Positions 9,471-16,723 of a stretch of 45,232 bases of DNA are shown here, in pieces. Source of the DNA: JBBIJR01 sp037445875. GTDB lineage: Bacteria > CLD3 > SB21. The DNA lies in NCBI GenBank assembly GCA_037445875.1, contig JBBIJR010000023.1, forward strand, positions 1-45,232. Direction: 5' to 3'. The notes under the pieces are model-generated. The model saw only the letters and a list, made by a program, of their open reading frames with translations. It searched no databases and was not told the origin of the DNA. Both the position numbers and the translations under genes were made by a program. Every line of letters begins with the position of its first letter. Position 1 is the first letter of the stretch.

Positions 9471-9477
9471 GCGAATC

Positions 9478-10215
9478 ATGACCGCAAAGACGTTGCTACA
9501 ATTCGTGGCATGGGAGATCATCAACCCCTTTTCGTTGTCGGTGGGCCTGCGAAAACGGATCCGGATTGGAAAGGACGTCTGCGGCGTTAATATAGGGTGC
9601 GGCCTCGACAACCCACCCGGTTGGCTCGGGCTTGATGGGGGCGTATTCGTGATCTTGAGACGCCTTCCGGTGCCCATGGTTCGTGGTATCTTTCGATTTC
9701 TGAACACATCCAAGAACATGGATGTTAGCGCCTATTTGCGACGACTCAAGGCCATAGACATAGTCCACTATGATTTTCGAAAGGGTATGCCCTTCGAGGC
9801 CGATTCCGTGCCCAACATCTATTCTTCGCATTTCTTTGAGCACCTGCCCGGGGGCGAAGCGCTTCGTCTGATGAAAGAATGCTGGCGGGTGATGATTCCG
9901 GCAGGACTGATTCGAATCTGTGTGCCGGACCTTGACGAGGAAGTCCTGAAAATCAGGGAGGCGGTTCGAGCCTATGAGGCGGGAGATGCCGGGCCGATTC
10001 AACGCTTCGTGACCGATTCCCGATCTGGTTTTCTGAGCAACTATAGTAACCATCGCCAGATGTACAATTTCATCGAACTCAAGAAACTGCTCGAGGAGGC
10101 TGGCTTTGTGGACATCACCCAATGGGGGTTTCGTCAAGGGCGTATGAAGGATGTGGCCCTGCTGGACACACGGGGAGGGCTCCACGTCGAAGCCAGGAAG
10201 CCGTCCGACCGATGA
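9478..10215 (+). CDS. SAM-dependent methyltransferase, class I
   Basis: A 245-residue Rossmann-fold methyltransferase. Motif I appears as VNIGCGLDNPPGWLGLDGG. The later acidic segment YDFRKGMPFEADSV and the post-motif SSHFFEHLPGGEALRLMKECW match the family that methylates sugars or lipids (Methyltransf_11-like). I chose ATG 9478, eight bases after the preceding stop; the frame is open further upstream only because it shadows the GT2 gene. It is the first of three methyltransferases here, separated from the second by the small DUF5989 gene. The substrate is inferred to be a nucleotide sugar or the lipid-linked glycan. Confidence 0.8.
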   Translation: MTAKTLLQFVAWEIINPFSLSVGLRKRIRIGKDVCGVNIGCGLDNPPGWLGLDGGVFVILRRLPVPMVRGIFRFLNTSKNMDVSAYLRRLKAIDIVHYDFRKGMPFEADSVPNIYSSHFFEHLPGGEALRLMKECWRVMIPAGLIRICVPDLDEEVLKIREAVRAYEAGDAGPIQRFVTDSRSGFLSNYSNHRQMYNFIELKKLLEEAGFVDITQWGFRQGRMKDVALLDTRGGLHVEARKPSDR

Positions 10216-10267
10216 TTACATCATGATTGCTGGCTGAACAATTATTTATTTCATTCAAGGAGAGTAC

Positions 10268-10435
10268 ATGGGTCTATTAAGTAAAATCGGGATTTTCGGA
10301 CAACTCCTTCAGTTTCTGTGGGTCAGGAAGCTCTGGTGGATGATCCCCATGGTTGTTGTTCTGGTCCTTTTTGGACTGCTGCTGGTGTTCGCCCAGGGCT
10401 CGGGTCTGGCGCCCTTCATTTACACGTTGTTTTAG
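10268..10435 (+). CDS. DUF5989 family small membrane protein
   Basis: A 55-residue gene preceded by an excellent ribosome-binding site, AAGGAGAG, ending two bases before the ATG spacer at 10268. The product has a short amphipathic N-terminus (MGLLSKIGIFGQLLQFLW), a basic turn VRKLWW and a single hydrophobic helix. It ends in LVFAQGSGLAPFIYTLF, the hallmark C-terminus of DUF5989. The family's function is unknown; members are typically about 50 residues and often sit next to carbamoyltransferase and SxtJ genes. Here it lies between two methyltransferase genes, about 17 kb from the SxtJ homologue and 6 kb from the nearer carbamoyltransferase. The next gene starts five bases after its stop, so all appear to be in one operon. 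Confidence 0.88.
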   Translation: MGLLSKIGIFGQLLQFLWVRKLWWMIPMVVVLVLFGLLLVFAQGSGLAPFIYTLF

Positions 10436-10440
10436 GTCCA

Positions 10441-11145
10441 ATGGTTAAGACGACTCAGTCGTTTTTCGACTCCGTCGCCCATAGCTGGGACGCAAATTAT
10501 GTTCCGCGTTCCTTGTTCGCGCAGCGCATGCACATCCTTGATCGGTTGATCGGGAACGGCGAGATGAAGGACCAAACAGCGTTGGACATCGGGTGCGGAA
10601 CCGGCATGGCCAGCCTGTTGGTGGCGCGCCGAGGCGCATGCGTGCACGGCATCGACATCTCGGAGCGCATGGTGGAGCGCGCACGGGCCGCGGCCGCGGC
10701 GGAAGGACTCCCCGGCTTGTTCGAAGTCAGCGACGCCTCCTGCCTTCGCGCCTCCGACGCGTCATTCGACCTGGTAACCTGCGTCAGCGTCCTGGAGTGG
10801 GTCGACAACGACGCCGATGTGATCCGTCAGATCATCCGTGTGTTGAAGCCGGGTGGACGGTGCATCGTATCGGTACCCAATCGCTCCTCTCTTCTCCGAC
10901 GCTGCGAGATGGCCGTCTTTCGAGTCAGATCCATGCTGGAGCGCTTCGTCTCACTATCGCCTGGGTACCTTATGCTGCAAAAACGCCAGTACACCCTCTC
11001 AGAACTCCTTGAGAGGTTCACACCGATGCGTCTGCAAAACGTCGTATTTTACGCCGGTCCGTTTGAACGAAACTCGTATGTGCAGGCAGCCATGCACCAT
11101 CGGTTACTCGGAATGATGTTGTTCGCCAGTTTGACCAAACCATGA
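10441..11145 (+). CDS. SAM-dependent methyltransferase, class I (UbiG-like)
   Basis: A 234-residue class I methyltransferase. Motif I is ALDIGCGTGMASLLVARRGA, followed by the acidic strand VHGIDISERMVERAR. Motif II/III is FDLVTCVSVLEWVDND and the post-motif is VLKPGGRCIVSVPN, all typical of Methyltransf_11/25. The N-terminus (FFDSVAHSWDANY) resembles the cap of UbiG-like O-methyltransferases. I chose ATG 10441, five bases after the DUF5989 stop, because the longer open frame overlaps that gene. The stop overlaps the following methyltransferase start as ATGA. The target, probably a sugar hydroxyl or lipid-linked intermediate, is not readable. Confidence 0.85.
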   Translation: MVKTTQSFFDSVAHSWDANYVPRSLFAQRMHILDRLIGNGEMKDQTALDIGCGTGMASLLVARRGACVHGIDISERMVERARAAAAAEGLPGLFEVSDASCLRASDASFDLVTCVSVLEWVDNDADVIRQIIRVLKPGGRCIVSVPNRSSLLRRCEMAVFRVRSMLERFVSLSPGYLMLQKRQYTLSELLERFTPMRLQNVVFYAGPFERNSYVQAAMHHRLLGMMLFASLTKP

Positions 11146-12059
11146 AGGAGTCCCCATTGGTAATCAAAGAACCTATCCTGTCCGTCCTGCGGGCCCCGGG
11201 ATCCCTTGGCTCCCTGCGTTTTGATGGCCAGTTGCTTCTCGGAGAGGATGGCACGTTCCCGATCGAGGACGGCATTGTCTGTCTGCTGAAACCCGAAGAT
11301 CGCCAGGCCGACCTGGGCGATCTTCGTTTCTATGACCAGCATCCCTTTGGGGAACGGGACTGGAAGAACGAGTCGGACATTAGAATGGGCGTAGAACCCG
11401 AGCTTCAAGCCCTCCTGACGCAACTGTCCAAGGACACCATGATTGTGGACGTTGGCAGTGGTCCCGGCCGGATCAGCAATTACCTGAGCGTCGACGGTTT
11501 TGAGCATGTCGTCAGTGTCGACTACAGCCGCGCTTCGCTCATGCAGGTTCGGCGTAACAGCAACAACACCTGCATCTGGGGTAACAACCTGTGTTTGCCG
11601 TTTGCCGACAGCTCATTCAACTTGGTGATATCTTCGGGTGTTATTCACCACACGCCGGATCCGTACAGGGCGCTCAGCGAATGCGTTCGCATCCTTCGTC
11701 CGGGCGGCTTTCTCTATCTTCGTGTCTATAATCTCATCAGTTTGTACGGCCTGCTCTATTACTCCTATGGATCGATCATGCGCGCACTGGAGTCTTCACC
11801 AAGGATGAAAGGACTCGCTGACTTGATCGGTTTTGACCTGTACAAGACCATCCGTCGCCTGGTGTTTCGACTGCCTTCAAGAGAAGATCGCATACTTAGA
11901 TCCAAGTTCGCCAACTTGTTCACAAAAAGGATGGTCCACTTCTTTACGGCGCGTTCCTTGAACAGCCGTCTGCGTCAACACGGGTTGAATGTGCTAAACT
12001 ACCGCAAGCGAGGAATGACCCATCGCATGCTTTGCTATGTTTGCAGAAAACAGTTTTGA
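11142..12059 (+). CDS. Methyltransferase with a degenerate Trm112-like N-terminal domain
   Basis: A 305-residue protein. Residues about 10-50 resemble a Trm112-like segment (spacing of LRAPGSLGSLRFDGQL and FPIEDGIVCLL), but the zinc-binding cysteines of that domain are absent, so it probably folds without zinc or has lost its original role. Residues about 95-220 are a class I methyltransferase with motif I IVDVGSGPGRISNYL, acidic strand VVSVDYSRASLMQ, FNLVISSGVIHHTPDP and ILRPGGFLYLRVYN. Fusions of Trm112-like and methyltransferase domains are common in cell-surface glycan loci. It starts in a four-base overlap with the preceding methyltransferase, and its 3' end overlaps the next gene by 23 bases. 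Confidence 0.83.
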   Translation: MKESPLVIKEPILSVLRAPGSLGSLRFDGQLLLGEDGTFPIEDGIVCLLKPEDRQADLGDLRFYDQHPFGERDWKNESDIRMGVEPELQALLTQLSKDTMIVDVGSGPGRISNYLSVDGFEHVVSVDYSRASLMQVRRNSNNTCIWGNNLCLPFADSSFNLVISSGVIHHTPDPYRALSECVRILRPGGFLYLRVYNLISLYGLLYYSYGSIMRALESSPRMKGLADLIGFDLYKTIRRLVFRLPSREDRILRSKFANLFTKRMVHFFTARSLNSRLRQHGLNVLNYRKRGMTHRMLCYVCRKQF

Positions 12060-13071
12060 GGTCGTTGGCCGCTGGCCGGGCATGATGGTCCACAGTTACG
12101 CCGAAGACGGACTGCTCTGTTCCTCCCGAAATACTGTGTATAGAATACGGGATTTATGTCGGCCAGTCCCCGAACCTTTGTGCGCGATACCCGGCCATTG
12201 GTCCACATCCGTCCGGATGCTGGATCGCTATTTCAAGCGCTCCATCCTTCAGGTTCACAGACGCAGGGTGGGCGACTATCTAATCGCGACGGGCAATGAT
12301 TGGTGGCGCGTGGACGGACGTCGGGCCATCGGCATCCGAAAATTCTCGATGACCAGGCCGATGAACCGGGGTATTTGCGAATCGACAGAGGGAACCGTCT
12401 ATGTGGCGGAGTACATGTCCAACACCGATCGGGCGCCTGTTCACGTGTTCAAGAGCAAGGACCTTGAGAACTTTGAAATTGCCTGGACGTTTCCACCGAA
12501 CTGCATAAGGCATGTCCATGCCCTTGTTCCGGATCCCTTCAAACCTCGACGAATATGGATACTCACGGGAGACCTGGATTTTGAGTGCCACTTTTTCTAT
12601 ACGGACGACGACTTCGTATCAGTCCAATCGTTTCTCAGTGCCGGACAATTGAGTCGAGCGACCGACATGGTATTCCGGAACGATGCGATCTACTGGGGAA
12701 TGGACTCTCCAGATGAGACCTCCTGGATTGTCAAGGTACGATATACGGACCCCTCTCATCCCGAAAAGATCTGCGAACTTCCCGGGCCCCCATACTATTT
12801 TGGCATGGACGCCTCATCGAGGATCCTTCTGGGCACTACCGTGGAACCCGGACGGGCGGTCAAAGACCGCTTCGCCCGCGTGTACCAAATAGACGAAACC
12901 GACAAGTGCAGCGAGATTTTGCGACTGCGGAAAGATTGGAGTCCGCAGTTCGGTATCTTGTACTTCCCTAAAGGAGTTCTTCCGGCGGGCTTCGTGGTAT
13001 ATTCACAACGTGCCCTTGTTCCCTATGAAGGATTCATGACGATCCTCCGCAGACGAGAGGACTGGACTTGA
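12037..13071 (+). CDS. Hypothetical protein, possible beta-propeller
   Basis: A 344-residue protein I do not recognise as a named family. It has no signal peptide or membrane segment. Repeated short strand-rich units (for example DGLLCSSRNTVYRIRD, EGTVYVAEYMSN, PRRIWILTGDLD, NDAIYWGMDSPDE and ASSRILLGTT) look like blades of a six- or seven-bladed propeller, as in sialidase- or exo-alpha-like folds. It starts 23 bases inside the methyltransferase gene; a later start at the MM pair near 12082 is possible. Cytoplasmic propellers of this kind occur in exopolysaccharide loci with unknown roles. After the stop come 84 non-coding bases before the bi-domain oxidoreductase. Confidence 0.55.
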   Translation: MFAENSFEVVGRWPGMMVHSYAEDGLLCSSRNTVYRIRDLCRPVPEPLCAIPGHWSTSVRMLDRYFKRSILQVHRRRVGDYLIATGNDWWRVDGRRAIGIRKFSMTRPMNRGICESTEGTVYVAEYMSNTDRAPVHVFKSKDLENFEIAWTFPPNCIRHVHALVPDPFKPRRIWILTGDLDFECHFFYTDDDFVSVQSFLSAGQLSRATDMVFRNDAIYWGMDSPDETSWIVKVRYTDPSHPEKICELPGPPYYFGMDASSRILLGTTVEPGRAVKDRFARVYQIDETDKCSEILRLRKDWSPQFGILYFPKGVLPAGFVVYSQRALVPYEGFMTILRRREDWT

Positions 13072-13155
13072 TCCGGTGCAAGGATGCGGCGAACCCGCGA
13101 ACACCTTCTCTTTCTTGTTATTTCAAATTTCGTTAAGTTCAGGAAACAATGACCT

Positions 13156-15402
13156 ATGCTCCAAGTCCTACAGAATCTCAAATCCGGTGAATTGACTGTC
13201 GAAGACGTACCGCCCCCTGCACTTCGTCCGGGCGGTATTCTCGTGCAAACGCTGTTCTCCCTCATCAGTGCAGGAACAGAACGAATGACCGTAGAGACGG
13301 CGAGGAAGTCTCTGCTTGGAAAGGCACAGAGCCGACCGGATCTGGTCAAGAAAGTACTCGATCTGGCGAGGCGCGACGGTTTGCTGAACACGATTCAAAT
13401 GGTCAAGAACAAGCTGGAAGCTTCCCTTCCGATGGGATACAGTTCCTCCGGCATTGTGCTGGCCGTCGCCGACGACGTGACGGAGTTTGCCGTCGGTGAT
13501 CGGGTCGCCTGTGCCGGGCAGGGATATGCCTCTCACGCCGAGGTCGTCTTCGTTCCAAGAAACCTGGCCGCAAAGGTCCCCGCCAGCGTGTCGCTCGAGG
13601 ACGCCGCCTACTCGACCCTGGGGGCCATCGCGATGCAGGGGGTTCGGCAGGCACAGGCCGCCGTGGGCGACAACGTCGCGGTCATCGGTTTGGGTTTGCT
13701 CGGTCTGCTGACCGTACAGATACTCAAAGCAGGCGGGTGCACCGTGATCGGCGTCGACGTGTCGGAAGAGGCATGTAAACGCGCTTCGGGGTGCGGCGCC
13801 GACGTTGTCTTCAAACCCGACGACGGGTACGGGCCGCTTCTCGAACAATACACCGGTGGCCGCGGCGCGGACCACGTCATCGTCACCGCCGCTTCGAAGT
13901 CAAACGATCCCATCGTTCTGGCCGGCGAGATCCTCCGCGACAAAGGTACGCTCGTCATAGTAGGAGCCGTCCCGGCCGACATTCCGCGAAGCCCCTTCTA
14001 CGAAAAGGAAATCGACGTGAGGTTTTCTCGCTCCTATGGGCCGGGCCGTTACGATCCGATCTACGAGGAACTCGGCATCGACTATCCGCTTGGCTATGTC
14101 CGCTGGACGGAAAACCGCAATATGCTGTCATTCGTGGAACTCGTTGCGAGCGGAAGGATCACGCTCAAGGACATCACGACCCATCGCATCCCGGTCGAGG
14201 ATGCACTGAAAGCGTACGACCTGATCACGAACAAGACCCGGGAGCGGTATGTCGGCGTTTTGCTGACGTACGAAGACGCCCCCAAACGCCGGGCCACGGG
14301 ACTCACCGTCAAACTCGAAGCGCCCGAGGGACAGCCGCTCGGCGCCGTGCCCATTGGTTTCATCGGCGCGGGTAATTTTGCCCAGAATTACCTGCTCCCT
14401 GTGCTGAAAAAGGACAAGCGTGTCCATCTGGCCGTGGTGGCGACGTCAAGAGGACTGACCGCCAAGAACGTGGGGAAAAAATTTCGTTTTGCCTCGGCCG
14501 TTTCCGACGCTCAGGAGGTGGTCGCCAATCCGGACATCCCGTGCGTGTTCATCGCCACGCGTCACAACCTGCACGCTCCCCTGGTGGCGGACTGCCTGCG
14601 AGCCGGGAAAGACGTCTTCGTCGAAAAGCCGCTGGCTCTCAATCAGTCCCAACTGAAAGAACTGGTCCGAACGTACAACGAACGGCCGGGAAAAGTGATG
14701 GTCGGCTTCAACCGCCGATTTGCTCCCTCCGTCCAGGCAGTCAAGAAGTTCTTCGCGCGAAAGATCCAGCCCAGTGTGGTCACCTACCGGATCAACGCCG
14801 GATTCATTCCAAAGGAACACTGGACCCAGGACCCGGCTGAGGGCGGAGGCAGGATCATCGGAGAAGTGTGCCACTTTGTGGACCTCATGACCTACCTGCT
14901 GAATTCTGTCCCGATCAAAGTGTACGCAGACGTCATCAGCTCTACGCGCGNNNNNNNNNNNATCGTCAACAAGGACAACGTGAGTATCGTGCTCAAGTTC
15001 CGGGACGGTTCGATTGGAACGATCATCTACGCGGCATCCGGAGACGGGAGTTTTCCCAAAGAGCGTATCGAGATGTTCTGCGAGAATTCCGTTGCGGTGA
15101 TCGATGATTTCCGGAAGACGACCCTGACACGCGCCGGCAAGACCAAGAGCTTCGGAGGTTCGCGCCAGGATAAGGGCCACCGGGCCGAGCTGGATGCATT
15201 CATTGAGTCCGTAAGCCTCGGCCAGGCCAGCCCGCTCCCCTTCCAGGATGCGGTCAATGCAACGATCGTCACCTTCAGGATCCTGGATTCGCTTCGGCCA
15301 CGTCCGGGGTGCGCAGCCACGCCCCGTTCAGGTCCGCCTCGACGACCGCCAGGAGGTACTCGACGAGATCGGACGAATCTACACTCACTCCGTACTCAAT
15401 AA
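13156..15402 (+). CDS. Bi-domain oxidoreductase (zinc-type alcohol dehydrogenase + Gfo/Idh/MocA), probable 3' frameshift
   Basis: Residues 1-370 form a medium-chain dehydrogenase/reductase domain (GYSSSGIVLAV, GDRVACAGQGYASHAE, NAD-binding VIGLGLLGLLTVQ). Residues about 390-700 form a Gfo/Idh/MocA oxidoreductase (GFIGAGNFAQNYLLP, VFVEKPLALNQ, GGGRIIGEVCHFVDL). Such two-domain proteins are typical of polysaccharide loci and are thought to modify a sugar, though the reaction is unproven. Eleven Ns at 14951-14961 interrupt the second domain; the frame is kept only if the gap length is right. After LDSLR (about 15297) this frame becomes Pro/Arg-rich, while the +1 frame reads QVRLDDRQEVLDEIGRIY and stops at 15409, which looks like the natural C-terminus. 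A one-base sequencing error or real frameshift near 15297-15330 is likely. Confidence 0.85.
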   Translation: MLQVLQNLKSGELTVEDVPPPALRPGGILVQTLFSLISAGTERMTVETARKSLLGKAQSRPDLVKKVLDLARRDGLLNTIQMVKNKLEASLPMGYSSSGIVLAVADDVTEFAVGDRVACAGQGYASHAEVVFVPRNLAAKVPASVSLEDAAYSTLGAIAMQGVRQAQAAVGDNVAVIGLGLLGLLTVQILKAGGCTVIGVDVSEEACKRASGCGADVVFKPDDGYGPLLEQYTGGRGADHVIVTAASKSNDPIVLAGEILRDKGTLVIVGAVPADIPRSPFYEKEIDVRFSRSYGPGRYDPIYEELGIDYPLGYVRWTENRNMLSFVELVASGRITLKDITTHRIPVEDALKAYDLITNKTRERYVGVLLTYEDAPKRRATGLTVKLEAPEGQPLGAVPIGFIGAGNFAQNYLLPVLKKDKRVHLAVVATSRGLTAKNVGKKFRFASAVSDAQEVVANPDIPCVFIATRHNLHAPLVADCLRAGKDVFVEKPLALNQSQLKELVRTYNERPGKVMVGFNRRFAPSVQAVKKFFARKIQPSVVTYRINAGFIPKEHWTQDPAEGGGRIIGEVCHFVDLMTYLLNSVPIKVYADVISSTRXXXXIVNKDNVSIVLKFRDGSIGTIIYAASGDGSFPKERIEMFCENSVAVIDDFRKTTLTRAGKTKSFGGSRQDKGHRAELDAFIESVSLGQASPLPFQDAVNATIVTFRILDSLRPRPGCAATPRSGPPRRPPGGTRRDRTNLHSLRTQ
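14951..14961. other. Assembly gap (11 N)
   Basis: Eleven consecutive undetermined bases lie inside the Gfo/Idh/MocA half of the bi-domain oxidoreductase. The flanking reading frames match in phase as drawn, but the true gap size is unknown. Together with the apparent frameshift about 340 bases downstream, this marks a low-quality stretch. Confidence 0.99.
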
Positions 15403-15523
15403 ATCGTGACAGGGGCGGACGATGCAGTCGATCGCAACGGGCCGATGAGCGAAACCTTCGGTGTGTGGAGCGGGACCCTCGCAGGCGCGGTGTCAACCGC
15501 TGCCCCCTGAAAGGACTCGTAAC

Positions 15524-16723
15524 TTGGTCGACGTATCCGCCTCTTTCGGGCGCCTCGAACGATATCTCGAGGCCACGGCATACAAGGGTTACGATTGCTA
15601 CGATGCGTTGAACAGCCCGATCCTGTCCGCGCTCTCGATGCGCAACAAGTACCTGCGCATCGCGTTCATCCAGGCCTTCAGGCGCTTGCCGGTCAATCTG
15701 AGGCCGCTCCTGCTGGTCCCAAAAGGATACAACCCAAAAGGTCTCGGTCTGCTGTTGTCCGGCTGCTCGCGATTATGCAGATGGACGGGAGACAAAAAGT
15801 ATTTGAAAAAGCTGGAGCATTTTGCTATGTTGCTCCGCAACTTTGCGAGTCACGGCCACTCGGGAATGTGCTGGGGTTACAACTTTGATTGGCAAAGTCG
15901 CGTGTTCTTTGTTCCAAAATTCACTCCAACGATTGTCAACACGGCTTTTGTCGCTCATGGTTTTCTGGATGCTTATGAGGCGACAAAGGATGACGCATAT
16001 CTTCATGTCGCCCGTTCTGCGTGTGATTTCATCCTCCGCGACCTCCACCGTTCATCGGATCCCGATGGTTCATTCAGTTTTAGCTACACACCGATCGACG
16101 TGCTGAAGGTGCACAATGCGAACATGCTGGGAGCGGGCCTTCTTGCCCGCGTATTCGCCTGCACGGGCGAGACCGAACTTGCGGATACTGCCCGAGACGC
16201 TGTCCGTTATGTGGTTAAGCACCAGAACCAAGACGGATCCTGGTACTATGCGGACACCTCTTTCCAGCGTTGGATCGACAGCTTTCACACGGGCTTTGTG
16301 CTCGAATCCCTGTACGTTTACATGCAAAGCACAGGGGATGGCGCATTCCGGGACAGCCTGAAATCCGGATTCTCATTCTTCCTGGAGAACTTCTTTCTTG
16401 ATGACGGAATGCCTAAGTATTTACATAATAAGATTTATCCTGTTGATATTCATAGTTCCGCTCAAGGGATTGTTTCGCTTCTAAGGCTTGCAGAACTTGA
16501 CGGTCGTTCTCGGAGCACATTGGACAAGCTCGTCCACTGGACCATCGCCCATATGCAGGACAAGAGAGGTTACTTTTACTATCAAAGACACAAACCGTAC
16601 ACAATTAAGATCCCGTATGTTCGGTGGTCAGAGGCATGGATGTATCACGCATTGGCCTGGTACATGACGGAGACGCACGACAAGGAGTCCTATGGTCATA
16701 CTTGGAATCTCGACCGGGCATGA
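15524..16723 (+). CDS. Alpha/alpha-toroid protein of polysaccharide loci (VpsJ-like)
   Basis: A 399-residue soluble protein built of helical pairs with conserved aromatic and glycine positions. Examples are GHSGMCWGYNFDWQSR, TIVNTAFVAHGFLDAYE, NQDGSWYYADTSFQRW and DSFHTGFVLESLYVY. This pattern is that of an (alpha/alpha)6 toroid as in terpenoid cyclases and some glycosidases or lyases. It resembles proteins annotated VpsJ or heparinase-associated in exopolysaccharide clusters; the function is unknown. I chose TTG 15524 because AAGGA lies eight bases upstream and the preceding codons look non-coding; the open frame extends back to 15461. Its 3' end overlaps the first carbamoyltransferase gene by 32 bases. 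A glycan-processing role is inferred from context only. Confidence 0.65.
   Translation: MVDVSASFGRLERYLEATAYKGYDCYDALNSPILSALSMRNKYLRIAFIQAFRRLPVNLRPLLLVPKGYNPKGLGLLLSGCSRLCRWTGDKKYLKKLEHFAMLLRNFASHGHSGMCWGYNFDWQSRVFFVPKFTPTIVNTAFVAHGFLDAYEATKDDAYLHVARSACDFILRDLHRSSDPDGSFSFSYTPIDVLKVHNANMLGAGLLARVFACTGETELADTARDAVRYVVKHQNQDGSWYYADTSFQRWIDSFHTGFVLESLYVYMQSTGDGAFRDSLKSGFSFFLENFFLDDGMPKYLHNKIYPVDIHSSAQGIVSLLRLAELDGRSRSTLDKLVHWTIAHMQDKRGYFYYQRHKPYTIKIPYVRWSEAWMYHALAWYMTETHDKESYGHTWNLDRA

Noticed and set aside
9301..9477. Upstream extension of the first methyltransferase
   Set aside because: It overlaps the GT2 gene out of frame; ATG 9478 follows that gene's stop and begins the natural N-terminus.
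15275..15496. Minus-strand 73-codon frame opposite the end of the bi-domain oxidoreductase
   Set aside because: It is the complement of the probable +1-frame C-terminus and the short intergenic stretch; no start signal or family match.
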